Virus record (IMG/VR): IMGVR_UViG_3300022200_005821
Span: 1-23,092 of that record
Origin: a virus
DNA: 23,092 bases
Strand: one strand, 5' to 3'
A model generated the notes under the pieces. That model was not told where the DNA came from. It saw only the letters and a list, made by a program, of their open reading frames with translations, and searched no databases. Positions 14,258 to 21,644 of the stretch are shown here, piece after piece. The position numbers and the translations under genes are program-made. Each line of letters begins with the position of its first letter. Within the stretch, counting starts at the first letter, position 1.

Positions 14258-14965
14258 ATGTTATATAGTAAAACAATATCCATTTACGATGATGATATCG
14301 GTTCTGTCTCTTATGTTCAGCATATGGGTAGCGATCTTACTGTGGTTAATTCAGCAAGAGTCTCCTTTGGTGTGGAAAAAACTGAACTGGATGATAGAGA
14401 CAGAAAGCTTATCAATTATCTTATTAAACACAAACATACTTCAACTCTCGAGCACAATTCTGTTACTTTCAAGTTTGTCGTGCCTTTGTTTGTTCGTTCA
14501 CAACACCATCGTCATAGGACGTGGTCTTATAATGAGATTAGTAGAAGATATACGGATAAGGATTTACAGTTCTATCTTCCAAAGTCTTTTAGAACACAAC
14601 ACAAGTCTAACAGACAAGCTTCAAATGCTGAGGAATTGATAAACCCACAAGTCTTTCCAACCCTTTCTTTAATGAGAGCCTCAGAGCTTCTACAAGCAAG
14701 AACAATGGATTGTATTGATACGTTTAATAATTTACTAGATGCTGGTGTTTGTCGAGAACAAGCAAGAATGATTCTTCCACAAAATCTTTATACAGAGTAT
14801 TATGGAACAGTTAACCTGAGCAACCTTCTAAAGTTCATTGATCTCAGAACACACGAAGGTGCTCAATGGGAAATTCAAAAGGTTGCGGAAGCTTGTTTAG
14901 AAATAGCAACAGACCTTTGGCCGGTAACAGTTGAGTCTTATAGGAGAACAAGACATGTCTTATAA
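14258..14965 (+). CDS. thyX: flavin-dependent thymidylate synthase ThyX
   Basis: A 235-residue enzyme that methylates dUMP to dTMP using methylene-THF and FAD/NADPH, completing dNTP supply with the class II reductase. The signature is intact: RHRTWSYNEISRRY at 85-98 (RHR-x2-S-x-NE-x-S-x-RY), with upstream STLEHNSVTFKFVVPLFVRSQ for FAD and dUMP contacts, QARMILPQNLYTEYYGTVNL (nucleotide-binding region) and the C-terminal RTHEGAQWEIQKVAEAC. Length is typical. The ATG directly follows the preceding stop, and an overlapping + frame at 14100-14639 is a shadow. Its last codons carry the SD (TAGGAG) of the next gene. Confidence 0.95.
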   Translation: MLYSKTISIYDDDIGSVSYVQHMGSDLTVVNSARVSFGVEKTELDDRDRKLINYLIKHKHTSTLEHNSVTFKFVVPLFVRSQHHRHRTWSYNEISRRYTDKDLQFYLPKSFRTQHKSNRQASNAEELINPQVFPTLSLMRASELLQARTMDCIDTFNNLLDAGVCREQARMILPQNLYTEYYGTVNLSNLLKFIDLRTHEGAQWEIQKVAEACLEIATDLWPVTVESYRRTRHVL

Positions 14966-16088
14966 AGAAGTCGATAAAATATTTGAAAACTGGAGAAGAA
15001 CAACTTATTCTCTACCACCAATCTCAAACCATTTCGCAGAAAAACAACAATTGAATGAAAATTGGAGAGATAAATTATTTCAATTAATGACAGCAGCTGG
15101 CATTTTCTTAGGAACAGCTGTCACTTGGGATTATTTAAAAGACTTAGAAAGAGAAAGTAAGGAAAGAATTGAACAACAAGATCAAGTTGATTTGGACAGT
15201 ATGGACGAGGCACAGAAGTATCATTATCTTCTAAAAAAAGAAATAGAAAAAGAAATTAAAAATAATCCCAATTTGTCAAAAACTTTTACTGATCCTAAGA
15301 GTGAAATGTACTCTGTATTTAAAGATGGAATCCATAAAGGACAAATAGATGGTGTAGCTGTAATGCATAAATATGCTAAGAAATATAGTGAAGATTTAAA
15401 TATAACAGATAATGGAAATTATGTTTATATAGAACCTGGTGCTATTGATTCTGATGATGTTTTACCCATGATGGGAATAACAGCAGGTCAATATAGACAG
15501 GTTTTATCTTCCGACAAAAACTTTATGGAACTAATAAGAGTAGCAATGGGCAATCCAGATAGTTGGGTTTATGGAAAAGACCCTGCAAGACAGTTTGCTA
15601 CGATTGAATATGAAGGACAATACAAAAATGTTCTTCCATTAGATTGGTCGATTGCAATGGAAATGGCAACAGCTAAAGGGCAACAATTTATGGAAGAAGT
15701 AGCAAGCACAGCTTATGTTGAGATAGAAGGAAAAAGATATTTGGCTCCAAATGTATTTAAAGAAATAAAAAATAAATATGGAATTTACAATGACTCAGAT
15801 TATCAAAAAGCTATGTGGACCTTAAATGACTTTGTAAAAACTGACACACACTCAGTTTGGGATTTAATAGAAGATTTTGCTGGTGTTGATAGAACATCTC
15901 CCAATTATCATCCTGGAGAATTAAGAGGTTTTGAAGTCACTCCTGAAGAACTACCAGCGAGAAGCAGTTTAGATACTGACCAAGACACTCCTATCTTGAA
16001 AGGGGTTAACAAATGGGATCAACAAACAGAATTAAAAGAAAGCACAAAGAAACGGAGAAAAGTATGCATAAAAATTTTAAAATCATGA
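14955..16088 (+). CDS. hypothetical protein with N-terminal tag and hydrophobic segment, 377 aa
   Basis: The start is ATG 14955, behind TAGGAG at 14941-14946; a TTG at 14931 lacks an SD. The N-terminus is amphipathic (MSYKEVDKIFENWRR) with I-F-E/N at 9-12 and later L-N-E/N in QQLNENW, both fitting (L/I)-x-E. LMTAAGIFLGTAVTWDYL (about 48-65) is a hydrophobic helix. A highly charged helical region (66-105) follows, then an acidic body with no recognised domain, and a Lys/Arg-rich C-terminus (KKRRKVCIKILKS). I do not recognise the family. The gene overlaps ThyX by 11 bases. Membrane association or capsid packaging are both possible. Confidence 0.65.
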   Translation: MSYKEVDKIFENWRRTTYSLPPISNHFAEKQQLNENWRDKLFQLMTAAGIFLGTAVTWDYLKDLERESKERIEQQDQVDLDSMDEAQKYHYLLKKEIEKEIKNNPNLSKTFTDPKSEMYSVFKDGIHKGQIDGVAVMHKYAKKYSEDLNITDNGNYVYIEPGAIDSDDVLPMMGITAGQYRQVLSSDKNFMELIRVAMGNPDSWVYGKDPARQFATIEYEGQYKNVLPLDWSIAMEMATAKGQQFMEEVASTAYVEIEGKRYLAPNVFKEIKNKYGIYNDSDYQKAMWTLNDFVKTDTHSVWDLIEDFAGVDRTSPNYHPGELRGFEVTPEELPARSSLDTDQDTPILKGVNKWDQQTELKESTKKRRKVCIKILKS

Positions 16089-16198
16089 TTTTCACACTTA
16101 TGTCTCTTGAACTAGAGAGCGATAATCAAAGATGGTTCAACTCTTTTGGAAGGTGGTATCCAACAGAAATTGGACTCCCAACAAAGCCAAAAAGATGA
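16064..16198 (+). CDS. hypothetical small protein, 44 aa
   Basis: ATG 16064 is preceded by ACGGAG (16052-16057) at suitable spacing and overlaps the end of the upstream gene by 25 bases in another frame. The product MHKNFKIMIFTLMSLELES, then DNQRWFNSFGRWYPTEIG, then a basic end has no signal peptide or clear domain. Its stop TGA overlaps the ATG of the next gene (ATGA), consistent with a coupled chain of small genes. Evidence is spacing and layout only. Confidence 0.5.
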   Translation: MHKNFKIMIFTLMSLELESDNQRWFNSFGRWYPTEIGLPTKPKR

Positions 16199-16461
16199 AA
16201 GATAAACAACCAATAACAAAGCCTCTCTTCTCTATCGGTGATCTGGTAAAGGTGAGAGGTTTTGGTCTTGTTTTAGCACCTTATGAAATTGAAATAGGAA
16301 TAATTAGTAAAGGTCCATATTCATTTAAATCTCTTGAATCTTATCATGAATTAGTTTATTTTGAGTGGTGGTGTTATGATATAATCATCGGCAACTCACT
16401 AGTTACAATGATGCCGGAGAACTTTTTATTAAAGGTACTAAGAAATGAATCAATTAATTAA
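16195..16461 (+). CDS. small protein with an SH3-like 'IGDLV' barrel
   Basis: An 88-residue protein; ATG 16195 is chosen by ATGA coupling to the preceding gene, since the frame upstream (to 16132) has no SD. After a short basic lead, LFSIGDLVKVRG begins a pattern of short strands: EIGIISKGPYS, ELVYFEWWCYDIII, and the closing MMPENFLLKVL. The order 'f.iGDLVrv .. GiI....  .Y.V.. ....... .pe..L..v' is typical of small SH3-like barrels in large phages. Two other genes in this window (21586 and 22402) carry the same GDLV opening. Function is unknown. Confidence 0.6.
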   Translation: MKDKQPITKPLFSIGDLVKVRGFGLVLAPYEIEIGIISKGPYSFKSLESYHELVYFEWWCYDIIIGNSLVTMMPENFLLKVLRNESIN

Positions 16462-18100
16462 ACAAATAATATTTGAAACTATATCTCTCTTAAGAGAAGA
16501 AAAAGGATATTCAAAAGAAGAACTAGAAAAAGCAAGAATTGCAATTGGTCTTTTAATTGATTCAACATTAACAAAACCAACATTAGATGTAAACACATTC
16601 ATTGACCCTAATGATGAAGTGATGAAAGATAACTACGAATGGTTCAGGGACAACCCAAGTGAATATATTCAAGCATATTCGGATTCAGAAGATGATGATT
16701 TCGAAAACATCGCTACTAGTTATGGACCAATAAGAGATCCAAAAGAAACTAGTTTACTTTATTACCTTTATAGAGGAGTTTACTTTCAAAACGGAAAATG
16801 GCATATTGGTAAAGGTGAAAATATTGAAGAAGTTATTAGAGAAATTAGAGCAAGAGCTAGCGCATTTGTAGATGCAATTTCAGAAAATCAATTATTAATA
16901 GATGTTTTCTTTTCTGATTGGAAAAAAGTTAATGATGAAATCAACAAATACGTTAACATTATTTCTAGACCAACACAAATATCTAGCTTGATGTCTAAAG
17001 AATCACCAGGAGAATTTAAAAAATTAGAGTTTGGTAAATTTAGAAAAGGAGCCATGTATTCAGATACTACAACCAGAGGGATTATCGGAACAAGGGATCA
17101 TATGTATAAAGGTTCAAAAGAACTTGATAATATACCTAAAGAACATAGGCGTTATTTTTTATTTGATTTTATATGGCTTACATGTTACAATTTTGCTCAA
17201 ACAGATGGTTTAAAAGCATCAGATAAAAAAGTAGAAATCCTATCAGAAAAAGAATTTTCTACAAACTATCAAAATGGCTTAACTTCTAAGGAAAGTGATG
17301 AGATGTTTGGAACAGGTTGGATGGTAGACCAGATGAAAAAATCTCCAAATTTTAAGAAATCGTTAGGTTTTATTATCAGTCCCTTATATAAAGCTTTGAT
17401 AAATAAAGACAGAAAGATAGATCCTTTTACCAAACCTGTATCGCAAATGTCCTCTGTAGAGATAGTTTCTGAATTGGAGCCAGAGTTTACAGATATTTTA
17501 AGATCTACCAAACAAGCCTTAATAATGGAAGCTTATCCTTCTTTATTTATTGATCTTTTGAGAATAAAAGAATTGATACCAAAAGATCTAATAGAACAAA
17601 AGAAAACGATGTATAATAAAATTATAAAAGCAATGAAATTGTCAGGCTACTTAGATGAAAATGAAAACTTTACTGATATGGTTGAAGATAAAGAATTCAA
17701 ACCAAAACAAACTACCTATGATAATCTTGCTGATTTTGAATCAGCTGTCACTACAGTTGCTAGAGAACAATCTCAAGGAAGAGTTAGTACTATTGCCCGA
17801 GACAAACTAGAAGATAAATTTAACCTGCTAAAGTCTGAGGAAATAAGTAAAGCTTTAGAAATATTACAAAAACATAAAGTAAATATCAACACTATCAAAG
17901 ACAACACAATAGATATAAGTTCAAAAATTGTGAATGAGTTGGATGACCTAATGCATTCTATTTTGATCGACCAGACAAATGGTAAAAATGATGAAACAAA
18001 AAGAAGTAAAGTGGTTGAACTATATAATCAAGCCAACGAAACAGAAAAACAAGAAATTATGAAGTTAATAAAGTATTGGAAAAACAGAGGTGTCGTTTGA
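16445..18100 (+). CDS. large tagged protein of unknown function, 551 aa
   Basis: Residues 1-19 (MNQLIKQIIFETISLLREE) form a basic/hydrophobic amphipathic helix with I-F-E/T (9-12) and L-R-E/E (16-19), both fitting the T4 prohead protease rule. The rest is hydrophilic, helical and Lys/Glu-rich with no nucleotide-binding or catalytic signature that I can name. WHIGKGENIEEVIREIRARA and the aromatic FLFDFIWLTCYNFAQTDG stand out. The C-terminal 150 residues look coiled-coil-like. The start overlaps the preceding gene by 17 bases; SD is weak (AAGG at 16433). Its size and tag would suit a packaged internal protein. Confidence 0.65.
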   Translation: MNQLIKQIIFETISLLREEKGYSKEELEKARIAIGLLIDSTLTKPTLDVNTFIDPNDEVMKDNYEWFRDNPSEYIQAYSDSEDDDFENIATSYGPIRDPKETSLLYYLYRGVYFQNGKWHIGKGENIEEVIREIRARASAFVDAISENQLLIDVFFSDWKKVNDEINKYVNIISRPTQISSLMSKESPGEFKKLEFGKFRKGAMYSDTTTRGIIGTRDHMYKGSKELDNIPKEHRRYFLFDFIWLTCYNFAQTDGLKASDKKVEILSEKEFSTNYQNGLTSKESDEMFGTGWMVDQMKKSPNFKKSLGFIISPLYKALINKDRKIDPFTKPVSQMSSVEIVSELEPEFTDILRSTKQALIMEAYPSLFIDLLRIKELIPKDLIEQKKTMYNKIIKAMKLSGYLDENENFTDMVEDKEFKPKQTTYDNLADFESAVTTVAREQSQGRVSTIARDKLEDKFNLLKSEEISKALEILQKHKVNINTIKDNTIDISSKIVNELDDLMHSILIDQTNGKNDETKRSKVVELYNQANETEKQEIMKLIKYWKNRGVV

Positions 18101-18912
18101 ATGATTTCTATTTTGATGAATTGGTTCTTGGTGGTTCTCTAACGGCTTTATTGTATGCTTATAAAAAGAACCTTCCAATTCTTATTGATATCGCTCATGT
18201 TCCTTTCGTCCTTGAAGAAGTTCCACGCAATTGGGATCTCTCCTTTATTGGATTTAAAAGAGGCGGAGAACACAAGAAGTCGCAAGTATGGGATCGTGTT
18301 TCCTTTCTCTTAGCAATGGCTGGCTTAGTTCTTTTCCCAAATAATATTCAGTCGTTTAGAATGGAAGAAGACCACATCAACATAATTGGTCTCGACAATA
18401 AGCGAATGAAAGTTCATTATAACAAACTCATAGAGTTCGACAGAGATACCAAAGACTATCTCATGGTTTATGATTGGTTTGCGGTATCCTCGGGTTCTCG
18501 ACATGATTGGGAAGTTATTCCAAATCCCGAATCAGACTTGTGTCATCTATTATTATTTCACAGATCAACAAGACCTCGCACAAGGTCAGATGTAAAGGAC
18601 GTTTGCGCGGTCTCTAAGGTGCCTAGAAGCGAGTTAAAAGACTTAGAGTGGTCTGAGGTCTACACGAGAATTAAGACGCTTAAAATGATGAAAGAAGTGG
18701 GAATAAGAGGTACTGCTAATGGTTATGATAAGAAAGGAAGAACACTTCATTATGCTATAGCAATTGAGCATATGTATCGTGAAGTCTTTGAGGAAGTAAA
18801 CAATAAAACACAAGTAGAGGAGATCTTATCTTGGGAGGATAAGAAAGGAACAAACTTATGGAATTTGACACAAAAACTACTAATGGCTCATCTTACCACC
18901 TCGCCGGAATAG
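18097..18912 (+). CDS. conserved-looking protein with a dinucleotide-binding-like N-terminus
   Basis: This 271-residue protein is taken from TTG 18097 because AGAGG (18086-18090) stands 6 bases upstream and the TTG overlaps the preceding TGA (TTGA); TTG 18076 is less likely. MNDFYFDELVLGGSLTALLY, then AYKKNLPILI, is a beta strand, a glycine turn, a helix and a second strand, as at the start of FAD/NAD Rossmann domains ('vlGgglaall.A....l.vlli'), though the exact GxGxxG is absent. The rest is unrecognised. It is tightly linked to the nucleotidyltransferase-like gene by a 55-base overlap, which suggests a joint function. Confidence 0.62.
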   Translation: MNDFYFDELVLGGSLTALLYAYKKNLPILIDIAHVPFVLEEVPRNWDLSFIGFKRGGEHKKSQVWDRVSFLLAMAGLVLFPNNIQSFRMEEDHINIIGLDNKRMKVHYNKLIEFDRDTKDYLMVYDWFAVSSGSRHDWEVIPNPESDLCHLLLFHRSTRPRTRSDVKDVCAVSKVPRSELKDLEWSEVYTRIKTLKMMKEVGIRGTANGYDKKGRTLHYAIAIEHMYREVFEEVNNKTQVEEILSWEDKKGTNLWNLTQKLLMAHLTTSPE

Positions 18913-19766
18913 TTCCATGCGGAGGTCAACCTCTTGACTTTGGAATGGAATGGCCTGACTTTATGATGCCTATTGCTCCCAACTATACAATGATTGAAGC
19001 TGCAATAATGGAATGTGCTTGGGCTGGCTGTGAGACCATTTGGGTTTGTCTTTATGAGGACACCGCACCATTGGTAAGACATCGCATCGGAGACTTTGTT
19101 CAAGACCCTGTGTGGGCGTGGAGGACAATGGACCCACAACCAACAGCAAGACAAAAAAGAATCCCTATCTTTTATGTTCCAGTTCATCCAAAGAATAGAT
19201 TCAGAAGGGATTGTTTAGCTTGGTCTGTTATTGAAGGAGCTCTCTCAGCTTTTAGGGTTTCAGCCACAGTTTCAAAATGGATTTATCCAAATAAATATTG
19301 GGTTTCGTTTCCCTATGGTTATTTCAATCCTCAGCTATTAAGAGAGCACCGTCCAAAAATTTCCTCCCAAGAGAATTTCTACATCACGCATCAGGGTAAA
19401 ACCACGGAACAAAACTTGCATACCTCGTTTTCATTTGGCAAAGATGAGTTTATCCGTTTCCGCAGACAGATCCGCAAAGGAACTAAAATGTTTGCCAACG
19501 AAGTAGATGCAGATGGAATACCAAGAACCAAACTACCACTAGAAGAAAGATATTCAGCACGTTGGTTTGACCTACAAGATGTATTTATTGAACTAGACAA
19601 TACAAAAGCCAATTCATTAGAAGTTGAACATTTTTACGATATATCAACTTGGGATAAATATAGAAACTATTTATCTTCAGAACTAGCTCAAGAAACCCAG
19701 CGACCACCGGAATGGTTAATGAAAGCTAAAGAATTTGGATCAATTGCACTTGACAGATCAGATTAG
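18858..19766 (+). CDS. nucleotidyltransferase-like (GT-A fold) protein
   Basis: A 302-residue protein; SD AAAGGA precedes ATG 18858. The N-terminal 80 residues fit the sugar-nucleotide transferase layout: LAGIVPCGGQPLDFGMEWPD (15-34) in place of 'vilAGG.GtRl.plt..PK', then MMPIAPNYTMIEAAIMECAW (36-55) for 'plLpv.gkpmi...l..l', AGCETIWVCLYEDTAPLVRH (56-75) for 'aGi.ei.vv....', and RIGDFVQDP. The GTR and Lys of active enzymes are not conserved, so the activity may have changed or been lost. The C-terminal half (SVIEGALSAFRVSATVSKWI, and Pro/Tyr/Trp-rich strands) is unrecognised. Its final codons hold promoter P8. Confidence 0.62.
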   Translation: MEFDTKTTNGSSYHLAGIVPCGGQPLDFGMEWPDFMMPIAPNYTMIEAAIMECAWAGCETIWVCLYEDTAPLVRHRIGDFVQDPVWAWRTMDPQPTARQKRIPIFYVPVHPKNRFRRDCLAWSVIEGALSAFRVSATVSKWIYPNKYWVSFPYGYFNPQLLREHRPKISSQENFYITHQGKTTEQNLHTSFSFGKDEFIRFRRQIRKGTKMFANEVDADGIPRTKLPLEERYSARWFDLQDVFIELDNTKANSLEVEHFYDISTWDKYRNYLSSELAQETQRPPEWLMKAKEFGSIALDRSD

Positions 19767-19778
19767 GTATGTTATAAT
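19750..19778 (+). promoter_or_regulatory. sigma70-type promoter P8 overlapping a start codon
   Basis: TTGACA (19750-19755), 17 bases, consensus TATAAT (19773-19778) with TG at 19770-19771. The -35 encodes Leu-Asp at the end of the previous protein, and the -10 overlaps ATG 19777 of the J-domain gene. RNA from here would start near 19785, after that ATG. Confidence 0.82.
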
Positions 19779-20388
19779 GAATTTAGAGATAAAAAGAAAA
19801 AGGTACAAAAAACATATTATGGAATTAAAATTTTTAAGATCAGAATTATCATATCAAGAAGAAGTTTTGGCAACAGCTCATCAAGACTTTGAGATTTGGT
19901 ATAGACAATGGTGCCAAGACAATGGAGTAAATTTGTCAGAATTAAATCAAAAACACGAAACTCGAGTTTCAAAAATTTTATCGCAGCCAAATTTTCCAGA
20001 TTTGAAAAACAATGAACAAGGCTTAGTTCCTTTGAGTGTAGAGAAGAAAGAAGAAAAGAAGAAATTTCATCAGTTGTTCAAACAAGTTGCGATGGCAACT
20101 CATCCAGATAAGCATGAAGGAACCACACTAGATTTTAAAGCAGCTTCAGCTGCTTATCAACAAGGCGATTGGGCAATGTTACTGCAAATTGCTGAGGAGT
20201 ACCAAATAATACCTCAAGATTTAAGTGAGGTCTTGCCCGTTATGAAAGAGGAAGCTAATAGATTAAGAAAAACTATCGAAAATAACAAAACAATGTATTC
20301 TTGGAAGTTTCAAGAGTGCGAAACAGAACAATGCAAGGAAAACCTTGTTAAACAATTTTTAAAACATTTATTTAAAGTGGAGTTATAA
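19777..20388 (+). CDS. J-domain (DnaJ-like) protein
   Basis: A 203-residue protein. Residues 97-143 carry a J-domain core: helix FHQLFKQVAMATHPDKH with the HPD motif at 109-111, then the helix DFKAASAAYQQGDWAMLLQIAEEY. The HPD stimulates DnaK-type ATPases. A charged coiled coil precedes it (1-96), an unusual position for a J-domain. ATG 19777 has a weak SD (TTAGG) and overlaps the -10 of P8; RNA from P8 would have to use ATG 19819 (189 residues), which leaves the J-domain intact. It may recruit host DnaK to a phage target, complementing the GroES-like protein. It is coupled to the next gene by TAATG. Confidence 0.8.
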   Translation: MNLEIKRKRYKKHIMELKFLRSELSYQEEVLATAHQDFEIWYRQWCQDNGVNLSELNQKHETRVSKILSQPNFPDLKNNEQGLVPLSVEKKEEKKKFHQLFKQVAMATHPDKHEGTTLDFKAASAAYQQGDWAMLLQIAEEYQIIPQDLSEVLPVMKEEANRLRKTIENNKTMYSWKFQECETEQCKENLVKQFLKHLFKVEL

Positions 20389-21263
20389 TGTTATTATCAT
20401 TATTATTATGGGCGTGTGATTCCGATGTGTCCATTATCAAAAGAATAGAAGAAACAGGACAATCTATTGGTGTCGGAGAACCAACACTAGAGCCCGGCTT
20501 ACCTTCGGACGAACCAGCTTGGGAACAAAATAGAGCAGGAGTTACAGGTTTATCGACCATGTATCTTCGTCAAATTGCTTGTCCTGCTTGTATGGGCGAG
20601 ACACAAGAACTAACAGTTCAATATGAACTTGTGGTTCACCAACCCATTTCTGATTCTTGGAATTCTTGGATTCCAGCAGACGGAACTTGTTCACAAACCA
20701 TTTATCAATCAACGCCATCCACACAACCAATTCATGTCGGGCAAATGATAAATGTAATTAATTCAGGACATCAGTTCCAAGCTTATCAAAGCGGAGCAGG
20801 TCTTTATATCTCTCAAAACATTTGGGAGTCTCATTTACAAAGAAATGCAAATTATATGGTTCAAACAGATGAAGGTTCTTTTAACTTTACCACAGTTGAA
20901 GGTTTTGATTGGATTGAGCCATATACAATGCTATGGGTTGACCCGTCCTATGCTTTTGAAGCTGCTGTTCGCAGATCAGGTTTTACTGTAACTTGGTCAC
21001 CTCCAAGATCCACAAGTAGAATGATGATAACCTTGGGAATTTATTCTGGAGATGGTGCTTATCTATTGGGACAAGTTTCTTGTTTTGGACCGGATAACGG
21101 AGCTATGTTTATTCCTTCTCAATATCTTAACTATCCAACTTGGTCTTTGGTTGCAATTCACATTGAACGCTTTGAAATAGACACTGTGGAGACTGATATA
21201 AACAATTCTTATATGGAAACCATGCAAATTTGGGAAGTTGTTGGAACAGGACACATCGAGTAA
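20388..21263 (+). CDS. lipoprotein, 291 aa, unknown function
   Basis: MLLSLLLWAC gives a minimal signal peptide with lipobox L-W-A-C10 and no positive n-region. The mature N-terminus Cys-Asp has Asp at +2, which in E. coli would retain it in the inner membrane. A Pro/Glu/Gly-rich linker (28-45) follows. C65-P-A-C68 forms a CxxC, and further Cys lie in DGTCSQ and VSCFG, so disulfides in the periplasm are possible. The remainder is beta-rich (QELTVQYELVVHQ, GFTVTWSPP, SLVAIHIERF), suggesting one or two beta-sandwich domains. The family is not recognised. SD GGAG overlaps the end of the J-domain gene. Confidence 0.72.
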   Translation: MLLSLLLWACDSDVSIIKRIEETGQSIGVGEPTLEPGLPSDEPAWEQNRAGVTGLSTMYLRQIACPACMGETQELTVQYELVVHQPISDSWNSWIPADGTCSQTIYQSTPSTQPIHVGQMINVINSGHQFQAYQSGAGLYISQNIWESHLQRNANYMVQTDEGSFNFTTVEGFDWIEPYTMLWVDPSYAFEAAVRRSGFTVTWSPPRSTSRMMITLGIYSGDGAYLLGQVSCFGPDNGAMFIPSQYLNYPTWSLVAIHIERFEIDTVETDINNSYMETMQIWEVVGTGHIE

Positions 21264-21290
21264 CTATTTATTATCTAAGGAGGGTTTATT

Positions 21291-21572
21291 ATGGATAAAT
21301 CAAAAATGGCCGATTGGGCTTGGAAAGGATTCACAGTTTTATTATCAATTATCGTGGTTCCATCATTTGTTTGGATTTGGGATTCTGAGATGCGTCTAGG
21401 AGCATTGGAATATAAAATGGATGATGCAAACAAATCATTAGAAAAAATCATCGAACACATAGATTCCCAATCAGGAGAATCAGCAATTCAACGAGAAGTT
21501 GAAATGAAATTATTAGAACAACGAGTCAAAGACTTGGAAAAAAATGTAAATTACTTAAAAAATAGGAGATAA
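21291..21572 (+). CDS. single-span membrane protein with coiled coil
   Basis: A 93-residue protein. WAWKGFTVLLSIIVVPSFVW (9-28) is a membrane segment, preceded by a short Lys-containing N-terminus. A heptad-patterned charged helix (about 35-91, LGALEYKMDDANKSLEKIIE and VEMKLLEQRVKDLEKNVNYL) follows. This N-in, long-coil layout is shared by many phage proteins annotated as holin- or spanin-like, but no lysin lies nearby, so a lysis role is only possible. SD AAGGAGG is strong. It follows the lipoprotein after 27 bases. Confidence 0.72.
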   Translation: MDKSKMADWAWKGFTVLLSIIVVPSFVWIWDSEMRLGALEYKMDDANKSLEKIIEHIDSQSGESAIQREVEMKLLEQRVKDLEKNVNYLKNRR

Positions 21573-21575
21573 ATC

Positions 21576-21644
21576 ATGGAAAAATGTGAATGTTGCGGAT
21601 GTAACCCATCCAATTGTAAATGTGAATGTTGTGACCACAAATAG
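21576..21644 (+). CDS. 22-residue cysteine-rich micro-protein (8 Cys)
   Basis: ATG 21576 follows TAGGAG (21563-21568) and reads MEKCECCGCNPSNCKCECCD, then HK, to TAG at 21642-21644. Eight of 22 residues are Cys, in CxCCxC and CxCxCC groups like metallothionein or zinc-cluster peptides. Immediately after the stop, in the +1 frame, a similar run continues (RCKICNCDPCDCDW) and joins a downstream ORF. Either this is an independent metal-binding peptide, or it is the N-terminus of the following protein read by a +1 frameshift at the UAG, or the gene was broken by an indel. Confidence 0.55.
   Translation: MEKCECCGCNPSNCKCECCDHK

Noticed and set aside
14100-14639. 179-residue + frame overlapping the start of thyX
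   Set aside because: It crosses the DUF3293-like/thyX junction in another frame; thyX has its complete signature there.
21291-21572. Calling the membrane/coiled-coil protein a holin or spanin
   Set aside because: Topology alone is not diagnostic and no endolysin gene is visible nearby.
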